Source: Phocaeicola plebeius (GTDB taxonomy: Bacteria; Bacteroidota; Bacteroidia; Bacteroidales; Bacteroidaceae). From it: a stretch of DNA of 23,266 nt. The translations under genes were made by a program, and so were the position numbers. The notes under the pieces were generated by a model that did no database searches, had not been told where the DNA came from, and saw nothing but the letters and a program-made list of their open reading frames with translations. Each line of letters starts with the position of its first letter. Position 1 is the stretch's first letter. The stretch is from positions 1 to 23,266 of the forward strand of contig SFDG01000037.1 of assembly GCA_004558305.1 (NCBI GenBank). The letters are read 5' to 3'. Shown piece after piece: positions 8,288 to 16,359 of the stretch.

Positions 8288-9346
8288 TTACTGATTTGGC
8301 TTCAAAAGTAGGGAAAAAAAATGAGATACCAAACGAGGAACGGCAAAATTCTGCAAATCATCCGTCAAAACACGCTGAAAACGCTTGGCGAACGCTGATT
8401 CATCCTTCAACACGACCTCGTGGCAATCGGCCAGCAGGATGCGGTGCGAAAGGACATGCCGGACTTGACGGGCTACCAGCGTAACCGATTCGGGAAGATT
8501 TCCGTGAAAGAAACCGGACCATTCTTCCGATGCCAGCAGTTCCTCCTCAGCCATCGGACGGTCGGTTTCGAACAAGGGGAGTTCGTAGAGATGCTGCCAG
8601 ATATCTCCCTTTCCTCTCTTATTAATATAGGTATAGGCTCCCGAGCATACAAAAACGTAGTGGAAATAGCGCTCCGTCACCTTGGTCTTTTTCGATTTCC
8701 GCGGCAATTCGCCTACCTTACCCTCCCTCAGAGCCATACAAGTGTCATTCAAGGGACAAAACAGGCAGTTAGGGGAGGCAGGCGTACACTGCAACGCGCC
8801 GAAATCCATAATGGCCTGGTTATAGAGAGCCGCATCGGCTTTCCCCATCAGTTCCCGGGCCAAGGCAGCAAAGAGCTTCTTGCCGGCAGTGGTGTCGATA
8901 GGTTCGTCGATTCCCATCCACCGCGAGATAACCCGGTAGACATTGCCATCTACCACCGCACAGGGCAACCCGTAGGCAAAGGCACAGATGGCTGCCGCCG
9001 TATAGTCCCCCACTCCCTGCAACCGACGCACCTCCTCGTAGGTGGCTGGAAAATGCCCCATGGCCGCTACAGCCTTGGCCGCGGCATGGAGATGACGGGC
9101 CCGGGAATAATAGCCAAGCCCCTGCCAGTATTTCATCACCTCGTCTTCCTCGGCTTCGGCCAGCGACCGTACATCGGGAAACCGCCGGACAAATCGCTCA
9201 TAATACTCGTAGCCCTGGGCCACACGGGTCTGCTGGAGAATGATTTCCGAAACCCATATCCGATAGGGGTCCTGTATGTTCCGCCAGGGAAGACTGCGTC
9301 CGTTCTCGCGGTACCAACTAATCAGTTTTTCTGCAAACTCTTGCAT
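8288..9346 (-). CDS. mutY: A/G-specific adenine DNA glycosylase MutY
   Basis: This 352-residue base-excision repair enzyme removes adenine mispaired with 8-oxoguanine. The start was set at the ATG at 9346 (MQEFAEKLISWY); the frame can be read 11 codons further only from a TTG at 9379, which coincides with the likely promoter. Counted from that longer start, the HhH-GPD fold shows the catalytic Glu45 (VSEIILQQTRV), the helix-hairpin-helix LQGVGDYTAAAICAFAYG, catalytic Asp144 (VVDGNVYRV) and the 4Fe-4S ligands Cys198, 205, 208 and 214 (C-x6-C-x2-C-x5-C). A C-terminal NUDIX-like 8-oxoG recognition domain includes YFHYVFVC and HVLSHRIL. It is the first gene of a probable six-gene minus-strand transcription unit. 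Confidence 0.96.
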   Translation of the reverse strand: MQEFAEKLISWYRENGRSLPWRNIQDPYRIWVSEIILQQTRVAQGYEYYERFVRRFPDVRSLAEAEEDEVMKYWQGLGYYSRARHLHAAAKAVAAMGHFPATYEEVRRLQGVGDYTAAAICAFAYGLPCAVVDGNVYRVISRWMGIDEPIDTTAGKKLFAALARELMGKADAALYNQAIMDFGALQCTPASPNCLFCPLNDTCMALREGKVGELPRKSKKTKVTERYFHYVFVCSGAYTYINKRGKGDIWQHLYELPLFETDRPMAEEELLASEEWSGFFHGNLPESVTLVARQVRHVLSHRILLADCHEVVLKDESAFAKRFQRVLTDDLQNFAVPRLVSHFFSLLLKPNQ

Positions 9347-9376
9347 GTCAAATCCTTCTTTCCTTAAAATTTCCGG

Positions 9377-9384
9377 CAAAAATA
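9377..9384 (-). promoter_or_regulatory. Putative -7 promoter element for the mutY operon
   Basis: The minus strand reads TATTTTTG, matching TAnnTTTG, about 31 nt upstream of the mutY ATG. There is no convincing -33 TTTG at the right distance, so only half of the consensus is supported. Confidence 0.4.
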
Positions 9385-9436
9385 GGTAATTCTACAGCAA
9401 GAACCACACTTTTTTCAGAAAATTATTGGAGATAAA

Positions 9437-9468
9437 TTTCTCCATGAACAAGAAAAGCTATATATTTG
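9437..9468 (+). promoter_or_regulatory. Promoter for the HU gene
   Basis: A -7 element TATATTTG at 9461-9468 fits the Bacteroides consensus TAnnTTTG. TTTC at 9437-9440, 20 nt upstream, is a one-mismatch -33 box. Transcription would start near 9475, leaving an AT-rich leader of about 40 nt before the ATG at 9514. Confidence 0.6.
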
Positions 9469-9513
9469 CAGTCCAAAAAATTAAGATAACGTATAACAAT
9501 AATTATTATTGAG

Positions 9514-9789
9514 ATGACTAAAGCAGATATCGTAAATGAAATCGCCAAAAGTACTGGCATTGACAAGGCCACGGTATTAACGACACTGGAAGCCTTCATG
9601 GACGCCGTGAAAGGCTCTTTGTCTAACGACGAGAACGTTTATCTCCGTGGTTTCGGCAGCTTCATCGTGAAAAAAAGAGCTCAGAAGACTGCCCGGAACA
9701 TTTCGAAGAATACCACCATCATCATTCCGGAGCACAACATACCGGCATTCAAACCTGCAAAGACATTCACTCTTTCAGTAAAGAAATAA
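9514..9789 (+). CDS. HU-family histone-like DNA-binding protein
   Basis: This 91-residue basic protein is of the HU/IHF family, which forms dimers that bend and compact DNA. The N-terminal helices (MTKADIVNEIAKSTGIDKATV) and the saddle strand VYLRGFGSFIVKKR are standard. The beta arm is divergent: ARNISKNTTIIIPEHNIPAFKP replaces the usual ARNPxTGExIxIPAxxxPxFKP. The FKPAKTF end is conserved. It is transcribed divergently from mutY and is followed after 38 nt by the AURKAIP1/COX24-type small gene. Confidence 0.95.
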   Translation: MTKADIVNEIAKSTGIDKATVLTTLEAFMDAVKGSLSNDENVYLRGFGSFIVKKRAQKTARNISKNTTIIIPEHNIPAFKPAKTFTLSVKK

Positions 9790-9827
9790 TCCAACATTAG
9801 TATTAACCCTTATAAATTTTAGAAGCT

Positions 9828-9917
9828 ATGCCAAGCGGAAAGAAAAGAAAAAGACATAAAATGTCTACTCACAAGCGTAAAAAAAGACTGAGAAAGAACA
9901 GACATAAAAGCAAATAA
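9828..9917 (+). CDS. AURKAIP1/COX24-domain micro-protein, probable ribosomal protein
   Basis: This 29-residue ORF begins MPSGKKRKRHKMSTHKRKK and ends RHKSK. Sixteen residues are Lys/Arg and three are His. It matches the AURKAIP1/COX24 (mS38) C-terminal pattern of a KM..HK core inside basic residues, which is known from mitochondrial ribosomes and annotated in many Bacteroidota next to HU and rng. A role as a ribosome-associated peptide that threads into rRNA is an inference from that family. The ATG at 9828 follows an AT-rich leader and the stop is TAA. It is easily missed by gene finders because of its size. Confidence 0.85.
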   Translation: MPSGKKRKRHKMSTHKRKKRLRKNRHKSK

Positions 9918-9921
9918 GTAG

Positions 9922-9957
9922 CTGTCTTGAACTGATATTTCAAAGTCAAGCAGTTTT
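9922..9957 (+). terminator. Weak stem-loop with T tract after the micro-protein gene
   Basis: CTGTCTTGA (9922-9930) can pair with TCAAGCAG (9946-9953) with one bulged base, followed by TTTT. It begins 4 nt after the stop codon. The stem is short and the T run brief, so it may only attenuate transcription before rng. Confidence 0.35.
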
Positions 9958-10073
9958 CCTATTTGTCTGTCTGTCCGACTTCATAAAGAACAAACCCGAA
10001 GCCGCCTTCAACAAAGCCTCTTTCTGGTTTGTTCTTTGTGTATTGTTCAACAAAAAAAAAGAGAAAGAACCAA

Positions 10074-11648
10074 GTGACAAGCGAATTAGTTGTAGATGTA
10101 CAGGCCAAAGAGATTGCCATCGCCCTGTTGGAAGACAAGAACCTGGTGGAATTTCAGCGCGAAGAGCGAAACCTTTCGTTCTCCGTAGGCAACATGTACT
10201 TGGGCAAGGTGCGCAAGCTGATGCCCGGATTGAATGCCTGCTTCGTTGATGTAGGCTTCGGTAAAGACGCTTTCCTTCATTACTTGGACCTCGGACCTCA
10301 ATTCCATTCTTATCAGAAGTATCTGAAGCAAGTTCTGAGCGACCGGAAAAAGCTCTACCCCATCTCCAAGGCAAGCATGCTGCCCGACATCGAGAAGGAC
10401 GGTACCATCTCGAACACGTTGCAGCAGGGGCAGGAAGTCATCGTGCAGATTGTAAAGGAACCCATATCCACCAAAGGACCGCGTCTGACCTGCGAACTCT
10501 CCTTCGCCGGACGCTACCTGGTCCTCATTCCTTTCAACGACAAGGTGTCTGTGTCGCAGAAAATCAAGTCGGCCGAAGAACGGGCACGCCTCAAACAGCT
10601 CCTGCAGAGCATCAAGCCGAAAAACTTCGGGGTCATCGTGCGTACGGTGGCCGAAGGAAAACGCGTGGCCGAACTGGACGCCGAACTGAAAGTGCTGCTG
10701 AAGCATTGGGAAGAAACCATCACTAAAGTACAGAAGGCAACCAAGTTGCCTGCATTGGTATACGAAGAGACCAGCCGCACGGTGGCCATGCTGCGCGACC
10801 TGTTCAACCCTTCGTATGAAAACATTTACGTGAACGACGAGGCGGTCTTTCACGAAGTAAAAGATTATGTAGCGCTCATCGCCCCCGAACGGGCGGACAT
10901 CGTGAAGCTCTACAAAGGTCAGCTTCCCATCTTCGACAATTTTGCCATCACCAAACAGATGAAATCGTCGTTCGGCAAGACCATCTCCTACAAAGGCGGT
11001 GCGTACCTGATTATCGAACACACCGAAGCCTTGCACGTGGTGGATGTGAACAGCGGAAACCGCTCGCGGTCGACCAACGGACAAGAAGCGAACGCACTCG
11101 ACGTGAACCTCGGTGCCGCCGACGAACTGGCCCGACAGTTACGACTGCGCGATATGGGGGGCATCATTGTCGTGGACTTCATCGACATGAACCTGGCGGA
11201 AAGCCGCCAGAAGCTGTACGAACGGATGTGCCAGAACATGCAAAAGGACAGGGCCAAGCACAACATATTGCCGTTGAGCAAATTCGGCCTGATGCAGATT
11301 ACCCGCCAACGGGTACGCCCTGCCATGGAAGTGAACATCGACGAGAATTGTCCCGTCTGCTTCGGGAAGGGCAAGATCAAGCCCTCCATCCTTTTCACCG
11401 ATACGCTGGAAAGCAAGATTGACTATCTGGTCAGCAAGCTGAAGGTGAAGCGGTTCACCCTCCATATCCATCCCTACGTGGCCGCCTATGTCAACCAGGG
11501 GCTGATGTCCCTGAAACGGAAATGGCAGATGAAATATGGATTCGGAATCAAGGTCATCCCCAACCAGAGCCTGGCACTCCTGCAGTACAAGTTCTACGAT
11601 GTACACGGAGAGGAACTGGACATGAAGGAAGAAATCGAAATCAAATAA
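10074..11648 (+). CDS. rng: Ribonuclease G/E family endoribonuclease
   Basis: This 524-residue RNase G (CafA)-type endoribonuclease is involved in 16S rRNA 5'-end maturation and mRNA turnover. The start is taken as GTG at 10074 (reading MTSELVVDVQAKE), which aligns with known RNase G starts. The frame is open further upstream to an ATG at 10029, but those residues (FFVYCSTKKKRK) do not fit. An S1 domain lies near residues 35-110 (VGNMYLGKVRKLMPGLNACFVDVG). The DNase I-like catalytic core has the metal-binding Asp324 (VVDVNSGN) and Asp368 (IIVVDFIDM), and the Zn-link CPVC is at 426-429. It lacks the long C-terminal scaffold of E. coli RNase E. An intrinsic terminator follows. Confidence 0.95.
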   Translation: MTSELVVDVQAKEIAIALLEDKNLVEFQREERNLSFSVGNMYLGKVRKLMPGLNACFVDVGFGKDAFLHYLDLGPQFHSYQKYLKQVLSDRKKLYPISKASMLPDIEKDGTISNTLQQGQEVIVQIVKEPISTKGPRLTCELSFAGRYLVLIPFNDKVSVSQKIKSAEERARLKQLLQSIKPKNFGVIVRTVAEGKRVAELDAELKVLLKHWEETITKVQKATKLPALVYEETSRTVAMLRDLFNPSYENIYVNDEAVFHEVKDYVALIAPERADIVKLYKGQLPIFDNFAITKQMKSSFGKTISYKGGAYLIIEHTEALHVVDVNSGNRSRSTNGQEANALDVNLGAADELARQLRLRDMGGIIVVDFIDMNLAESRQKLYERMCQNMQKDRAKHNILPLSKFGLMQITRQRVRPAMEVNIDENCPVCFGKGKIKPSILFTDTLESKIDYLVSKLKVKRFTLHIHPYVAAYVNQGLMSLKRKWQMKYGFGIKVIPNQSLALLQYKFYDVHGEELDMKEEIEIK

Positions 11649-11675
11649 CAGGAGATTTCGATCCTAACCAACAAG

Positions 11676-11725
11676 AACACAGCATTTTTTGTCCGATACA
11701 GACAATAAATGCTGTGTTTTTTGTT
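11676..11725 (+). terminator. Rho-independent terminator of rng
   Basis: A perfect 12-bp stem (AACACAGCATTT at 11676-11687 with AAATGCTGTGTT at 11707-11718) encloses a 19-nt loop and is followed by TTTTGTTTTT. It begins 27 nt after the rng stop codon. Confidence 0.85.
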
Positions 11726-11753
11726 TTTCTTTCTACGGAAATCACTAACTTTG
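11720..11753 (+). promoter_or_regulatory. Promoter for the C69 peptidase gene
   Basis: TAACTTTG at 11746-11753 fits the -7 consensus TAnnTTTG. TTTG at 11720-11723, inside the T tract of the preceding terminator, can serve as the -33 box with a 22-nt spacer. The leader to the ATG at 11784 would be about 25 nt. Confidence 0.55.
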
Positions 11754-11783
11754 GACCTCAACAAATCTAAAAACGAAAAGATA

Positions 11784-13376
11784 ATGATACGAAAAGCTTT
11801 ACTGCTGACAGGATTGGCACTCTGCCAACTCCTCGCAGCTCAAAATCCCGTACAGTACGATCCGGACTGCTGCACCAGTATCATGGTGGGCAAAGCGGCC
11901 AGTACAGACGGGTCGGTGATGACCAGCCATACCTGCGACAGCTGGTACCGTACATGGGTCAATGTACAACCGGCTGCCGACTATCCGAACGACACGGTGA
12001 TGAGCATCTATAAAGGACGGATGCACACCGAATCGTGGACCGACCAGACCAACGCCGTGGAAAGCGGCAAGATTCCACAGGCCAGCCATACGTATTCGTT
12101 TCTCGACACGGCTTACCCCTGCCTCAACGAGAAACAGCTGGCCATGGGAGAGACCACCATCAGCGGACGCAAGGAGCTGCGGAACAAGGAGGGGATGTTC
12201 CTCATCGAGGAACTGCAGCGCGTGGCGTTGCAGCGGTGCACCACCGCCCGGCAGGCCATCCGGCTCATGGGAGACCTCATCAAGAAATACGGCTACGGCG
12301 ATTCCGGCGAATGTCTGACCATTGCCGACCCGAAGGAAGTGTGGCATTTTGAGGTCTTCGGCGAGGGTCCCGACAAACTGGGAGGTGTGTGGGCAGCTGT
12401 CCGCATCCCCGACGACGAGGTGGGAGTATCGGCCAACATTCCGCGCATCGGTGCCCTGGACCTGAAAGACACCGACCGGTACATGGCTTCAGACAATGTG
12501 TTCGAAGTGGCCAAACGGCTCAAGCTGTGGGACGGAAAGGAGCCCTTCAAATTCTGGAAAGTGTATGGAGGGCCGAACCGTTCGGGCCAGTACCGCTCCT
12601 ACAGCGTCCGTGAATTCTTCATCCTCAGCACACTGGCTCCTTCGCTCCACCTGGATATGGAAGGAGAAGAACTGCCCTTCAGCGTGAAGCCGGAAAAGAA
12701 GCTGAGCGTGGAGGATGTCCTGACCTACTTTCGTGAATACTACGAAGGGACCGATTTCGACATCACCCGCCATCTGAAGGTGGCCGTCAAGGACAAGAAC
12801 GGACAGACCGACACCATCGTCAGTCCGGTGGCGAATCCCTGGATGCGTACCGATGAAGTCCAACTGCTGAACAGCCTCCGGGAAGGAGCCGCGCCGCAGG
12901 TGCGCAACATCGCCGTGCCCCAGTGTGCGTATGCCACCGTCATTCAGCTCCGCAGCTGGCTGCCCGATGCCGTAGGAGGCGTGTGCTGGTTCTCGATGGA
13001 CAATCCCGGTCAAAGTCCCCGCGTCCCTATCTTCTGCGGAACGACTGATCTCCCTGATATGTACAAGATTTGCGGCAACCACCGGTACCGTCAGGATGCG
13101 GCACTTTGGCACTACCGCACCGCCAACAAACTGGCCACCGTCCGCTGGGGGACGGCCCGCAAGGAACTGGAGCAGAACATACAGCACTTTATCCGCAAGG
13201 GCGTGACGGAACTGCCGATGGTGGAATCCCGCTACCAGGAGCTGGCGGAAAAGGAAGGGGAAGCTGCCGCCAAGGCCTACCTGACCGACTATACGGCCGA
13301 CTTTATCGGTGCTACCCTCCTGCGCTGGGACCAGATGGCTGCACGGTTGTGGAACACCTATCGTTTCGGTTTCTGA
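11784..13376 (+). CDS. Secreted C69-family dipeptidase (Ntn hydrolase)
   Basis: This 530-residue exported peptidase is of family C69 (PepD-like), which cleaves dipeptides. The ATG at 11784 gives a signal peptide (MIRKALLLTGLALCQLLAAQ); the longer frame from 11709 adds leader residues and runs through the promoter. The family nucleophile region is CCTSIMVGKAASTDGSV. By alignment with CTTILVGKxASxDGS, the catalytic Cys is probably Cys30, which becomes N-terminal after removal of signal peptide and a short propeptide. Other family segments are TYSFLDTAYPCLNEKQLAMG, KYGYGDSGECLTIADPKEVW and VGVSANIPRIGALDL. It is followed after 40 bp by a second exported peptidase gene, suggesting an operon for peptide use. 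Confidence 0.9.
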   Translation: MIRKALLLTGLALCQLLAAQNPVQYDPDCCTSIMVGKAASTDGSVMTSHTCDSWYRTWVNVQPAADYPNDTVMSIYKGRMHTESWTDQTNAVESGKIPQASHTYSFLDTAYPCLNEKQLAMGETTISGRKELRNKEGMFLIEELQRVALQRCTTARQAIRLMGDLIKKYGYGDSGECLTIADPKEVWHFEVFGEGPDKLGGVWAAVRIPDDEVGVSANIPRIGALDLKDTDRYMASDNVFEVAKRLKLWDGKEPFKFWKVYGGPNRSGQYRSYSVREFFILSTLAPSLHLDMEGEELPFSVKPEKKLSVEDVLTYFREYYEGTDFDITRHLKVAVKDKNGQTDTIVSPVANPWMRTDEVQLLNSLREGAAPQVRNIAVPQCAYATVIQLRSWLPDAVGGVCWFSMDNPGQSPRVPIFCGTTDLPDMYKICGNHRYRQDAALWHYRTANKLATVRWGTARKELEQNIQHFIRKGVTELPMVESRYQELAEKEGEAAAKAYLTDYTADFIGATLLRWDQMAARLWNTYRFGF

Positions 13377-13416
13377 AACGACGAATTGACAAACAAACCA
13401 TTACTCTAAATTCAAC

Positions 13417-14601
13417 ATGAAGATGAAAACATTTACACTGGCTGCCTTGTGGATGGCATCAGCCTCCCTCGCAGCACAATCTACCGACGGATATCAGTTT
13501 ACCACCGTGGTCAGCCAGCCGGTGACACCGGTGAAGAACCAGGCAGCTACCGGCACCTGCTGGTGCTTCGCCACCACCTCGTTCATGGAAGCAGAACTGC
13601 TGCGTCAAGGAAAAGGGGAATACGACCTGTCTGAAATGTTCATCGTCCGGCAGAAATACATGAACCAGCTGGATGATAACTATCTGCGCCAGGGAAAGGG
13701 CAACATCGGACAAGGAAGTATCTCACCGAGCTGGATAACCGCCTTCAACCAGGTGGGCATTGTTCCCGAAGAAGTCTACAGCGGCATCAACTACGACTCG
13801 CCCACCCACAACCATAAGGAACTGACGGTCTATATGTCGGCTATCGCCAACGAAGCCATCAAGATGAGACAGCGCAGTCCGGAATATACGGAACTGATGA
13901 ACAGCCTGTTCGATATCTATCTGGGAAAGGTGCCAGAAAAGTTCATGTACAAAGGAAAAGAATATACTCCGAAGACCTTTGCCGCCAGCCTGGGCATCCG
14001 CACGGAAGACTACGTGATGCTGACTAGCTTCACCCACAAGCCCTACTACCAGCCCTTTGAGGTGGAAGTACGCGACAACTGGGAACATGCACAGATGTAT
14101 AATCTGCCGTTGGACGAACTGATAGCCGCCACCGACCATGCCTTGCAGACAGGCTTCACGGTATGCTGGGACGGCGATGTCAGCGAAAAGGGATTCTCGT
14201 TCAAGAACGGCGTGGCCATTAACCCGGAAGTGGAAAAGACGGAAGACCTGAAAGATACGGACTATGCCCGTTGGAACAAGATGGATGCCAAGGAGCGTCT
14301 GGAGATGGCCTACCAGTTTGAAGGTCCCTGTCCGGAGGTGAAGGTCACCCCGGAAATCCGCCAGAAAGGCTATGAATCGTTTGTGACCACCGACGACCAT
14401 CTGATGCATCTGACCGGCATTGCCAAGGACCAGAACGGTACGAAATACTACATCACCAAGAATTCATGGGGTACATCGCGCAACGACTTCGGCGGTTACC
14501 TGAACATGTCGGAAAGCTACGTGCGCGCCAAGACCATCTACGTCATGGTACACAAAGATGCGCTGACGAAAGACATGAAGCAGAAACTGGGTATCCGATA
14601 A
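13417..14601 (+). CDS. Secreted C1 peptidase, aminopeptidase C/bleomycin-hydrolase type
   Basis: This 394-residue papain-fold cysteine peptidase belongs to the PepC/bleomycin hydrolase group. A signal peptide (MKMKTFTLAALWMASASLAAQ) indicates export; classical PepC enzymes are cytoplasmic, so this is the Bacteroidota secreted variant. Catalytic residues are all visible: Gln42 and Cys48 in NQAATGTCWCF, His328 in TTDDHLMHLTG and Asn349 in TKNSWGT. The C-terminal tail (MKQKLGIR) could enter the active-site cleft and restrict the enzyme to aminopeptidase action, as in bleomycin hydrolase; this is inference. It lies 40 bp after the C69 gene on the same strand. Confidence 0.92.
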   Translation: MKMKTFTLAALWMASASLAAQSTDGYQFTTVVSQPVTPVKNQAATGTCWCFATTSFMEAELLRQGKGEYDLSEMFIVRQKYMNQLDDNYLRQGKGNIGQGSISPSWITAFNQVGIVPEEVYSGINYDSPTHNHKELTVYMSAIANEAIKMRQRSPEYTELMNSLFDIYLGKVPEKFMYKGKEYTPKTFAASLGIRTEDYVMLTSFTHKPYYQPFEVEVRDNWEHAQMYNLPLDELIAATDHALQTGFTVCWDGDVSEKGFSFKNGVAINPEVEKTEDLKDTDYARWNKMDAKERLEMAYQFEGPCPEVKVTPEIRQKGYESFVTTDDHLMHLTGIAKDQNGTKYYITKNSWGTSRNDFGGYLNMSESYVRAKTIYVMVHKDALTKDMKQKLGIR

Positions 14602-14664
14602 ACGCCGGCGGTGTGTCAAAATAGAAAACAAGGGTGTTTCAAGACCCCATGATGAATATCAAAC

Positions 14665-14827
14665 TGTCATTCTGAGTCCCTATCACACGTTGTGTAAAAC
14701 GATTCGATGATGACGCTGTAGGGGCAGACCTGCGTGTCCGCCCGGAATGCCGAGGTGGATGTTTCCGGGCAGACACATAGGTCTGCCCCTACAGTTTCGT
14801 CATTGGTAACGCAGTGAAGAATCTGAA
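14665..14827. repeat. Nested repeat: long hairpin inside a palindromic-element remnant
   Basis: The inner element is an inverted repeat with 30-nt arms at 14717-14746 and 14764-14793, 27 of 30 bases matching, around a 17-nt loop; the arms begin TGTAGGGGCAGACC. Outside it, TGTCATTCTGAGT (from 14665) and AACGCAGTGAAGAATCTG (to about 14826) look like separated pieces of the same repeat family seen at 1241 and 2525. The whole 299-bp gap between the C1 peptidase and DcuA/B genes contains no ORF. Confidence 0.65.
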
Positions 14828-14865
14828 TACTTTGAAAGAATCATCGGTAATACAAAAAATTGAAG

Positions 14866-14873
14866 TAATTTTG
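14866..14873 (+). promoter_or_regulatory. Putative -7 element for the DcuA/B gene
   Basis: TAATTTTG fits TAnnTTTG and lies 28 nt before the ATG at 14901. The only clear upstream TTTG (14831-14834) is too distant at 31 nt, so the prediction is weak. Confidence 0.35.
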
Positions 14874-14900
14874 CCATCAATAATCATTTGCTAATTAAAC

Positions 14901-16289
14901 ATGCTAATTTCTATGGATTCACTGATTATCATTCAATTGCTTATAGTGTTGCTGGCCCTCTACGTGGGGGCGCGTTATGGAAGTCTGGCCTTAGGAGCCA
15001 TCTCAGGTATCGGATTGGCCATTCTGGTGTTTGGCTTTCAGATGAAGCCGGGCACTCCGCCTACCGACGTGATTTACATCATCGTGGCCGCCGTGACCTG
15101 TGCGGGCATGCTTCAGGCCTCGGGCGGTATGGACTGGATGATTCAGCTGGCCGAGAAACTGCTTCGCAAGAATCCGGGGCGGATTACTTTCCTCGCGCCG
15201 CTCTGCACCTTCTTCCTCACCGTGATGGTGGGCACGGGCCATGTGGTCTATACGCTGATGCCCATCATCTGTGACATTGCGCTCAAAAAGGGCATCCGTC
15301 CCGAACGCCCTTGCGGTGTGGCCAGCATTGCCTCCCAGCTGGGCATTACCTGCTCGCCTATTGCGGCTGCCGTAGCTTCGTTTGTGATCATCTCATCGGC
15401 CAACGGTTTTGAAATCACCAACCTGCAGGTCATTGCCGTCACCCTCCCCTCCGTCCTGTGCGGACTGATGACTGCATCGGCGCTGAGTTACAGGCGAGGA
15501 CTCGACCTGGACAAAGACCCCAAGTTTCAGGCGCGGTGTGCCAACCCCGAAACATATCAGTATATGTATGGAAATACGGCCACGCTGCTTGATGTCGAGA
15601 TCAGTAAAGAGGCAAAGCGCTCGGTCTATATTTTCCTGGCTGCATTGGGCATCATCGTGCTCTTCTCGGTCTTTCAGATAGCAGGTTGCGACCTTCGTCC
15701 GTCATTCGCCACAGGGCAGCTCAATGCCAGCGGTGAGCCTATCCTCAAGCCGCTCTCCATGAACATCATCATCCAGATTGTGATGATAGCTGCCGCAGCC
15801 TTCATGATACTCTTTGCCAAAGCGCAACCCAAGAAAGCCGTTGAGGGTGCCGTGTGGCAGTCGGGCATGGTAGCTGTGGTGGCCATCTATGGCATTGCCT
15901 GGCTGGCCGATACCTTCTTTGGCAACTACATGGAGGTGATGAAGGCAGGTCTGGGTGGTATTGTCGCCCAATATCCTTGGGCCATCGCCTTTGCCTTCTT
16001 TACGGTGTCGGTGCTGATTAACTCGCAGGGGGCAGTCGTGGTCTCCATGTTGCCTTTGGCCTACTCGCTCGACATCCCAGGCCCTGTACTGATCGGTGTC
16101 CTTCCCAGTGTCTATGGCTACTTCTTCATCCCCAACTATCCCTCGGATATCGCTACGGTCAACTTTGACCGTTCGGGCACCACGCGGATTGGCAAATACC
16201 TGTTCAACCACTCCTTCATGATGCCCGGTCTGGTCAGCGTCTCCATAGCTACCTTGGTGGGCTATCTCATCACGACCGTTTTCTTCTAA
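14901..16289 (+). CDS. Anaerobic C4-dicarboxylate transporter (DcuA/DcuB family)
   Basis: This 462-residue polytopic inner-membrane protein is of the Dcu family, which exchanges fumarate, malate, aspartate and succinate under anaerobic conditions. Many hydrophobic segments run through the whole length, and family-like stretches include TVMVGTGHVVYTLMPIICDIA, SQLGITCSPIAAAVASFV, VLINSQGAVVVSMLPLA and FFIPNYPSDIATVNFDRSGT. The length is slightly above that of E. coli DcuA/B. Two starts are possible, ATG at 14901 or at 14913, four codons apart. Assignment to DcuA or DcuB cannot be made from sequence alone. The neighbouring secreted peptidases suggest a possible role in aspartate uptake and fumarate respiration. 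Confidence 0.92.
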   Translation: MLISMDSLIIIQLLIVLLALYVGARYGSLALGAISGIGLAILVFGFQMKPGTPPTDVIYIIVAAVTCAGMLQASGGMDWMIQLAEKLLRKNPGRITFLAPLCTFFLTVMVGTGHVVYTLMPIICDIALKKGIRPERPCGVASIASQLGITCSPIAAAVASFVIISSANGFEITNLQVIAVTLPSVLCGLMTASALSYRRGLDLDKDPKFQARCANPETYQYMYGNTATLLDVEISKEAKRSVYIFLAALGIIVLFSVFQIAGCDLRPSFATGQLNASGEPILKPLSMNIIIQIVMIAAAAFMILFAKAQPKKAVEGAVWQSGMVAVVAIYGIAWLADTFFGNYMEVMKAGLGGIVAQYPWAIAFAFFTVSVLINSQGAVVVSMLPLAYSLDIPGPVLIGVLPSVYGYFFIPNYPSDIATVNFDRSGTTRIGKYLFNHSFMMPGLVSVSIATLVGYLITTVFF

Positions 16290-16359
16290 TCATTTGTCCG
16301 AGTACGAGATGAGACAGGGAGCAGGCTCGCTCATGACGCACAACAAGGACATAAAGGAA

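Noticed and set aside
8420..9367. Long plus-strand frame opposite mutY (and similar frames opposite gldE, rng and the phosphatase)
   Set aside because: These are antisense shadows of genes with clear catalytic motifs; they show no domain of their own.
10029..10073. Upstream ATG as start of rng
   Set aside because: The 15 extra residues do not match RNase G proteins, whereas the GTG at 10074 gives the conserved TSELVVDVQ start.
14602..14664. Possible terminator after the C1 peptidase gene
   Set aside because: CGCCGGCG is self-complementary but too short, and no T tract follows.
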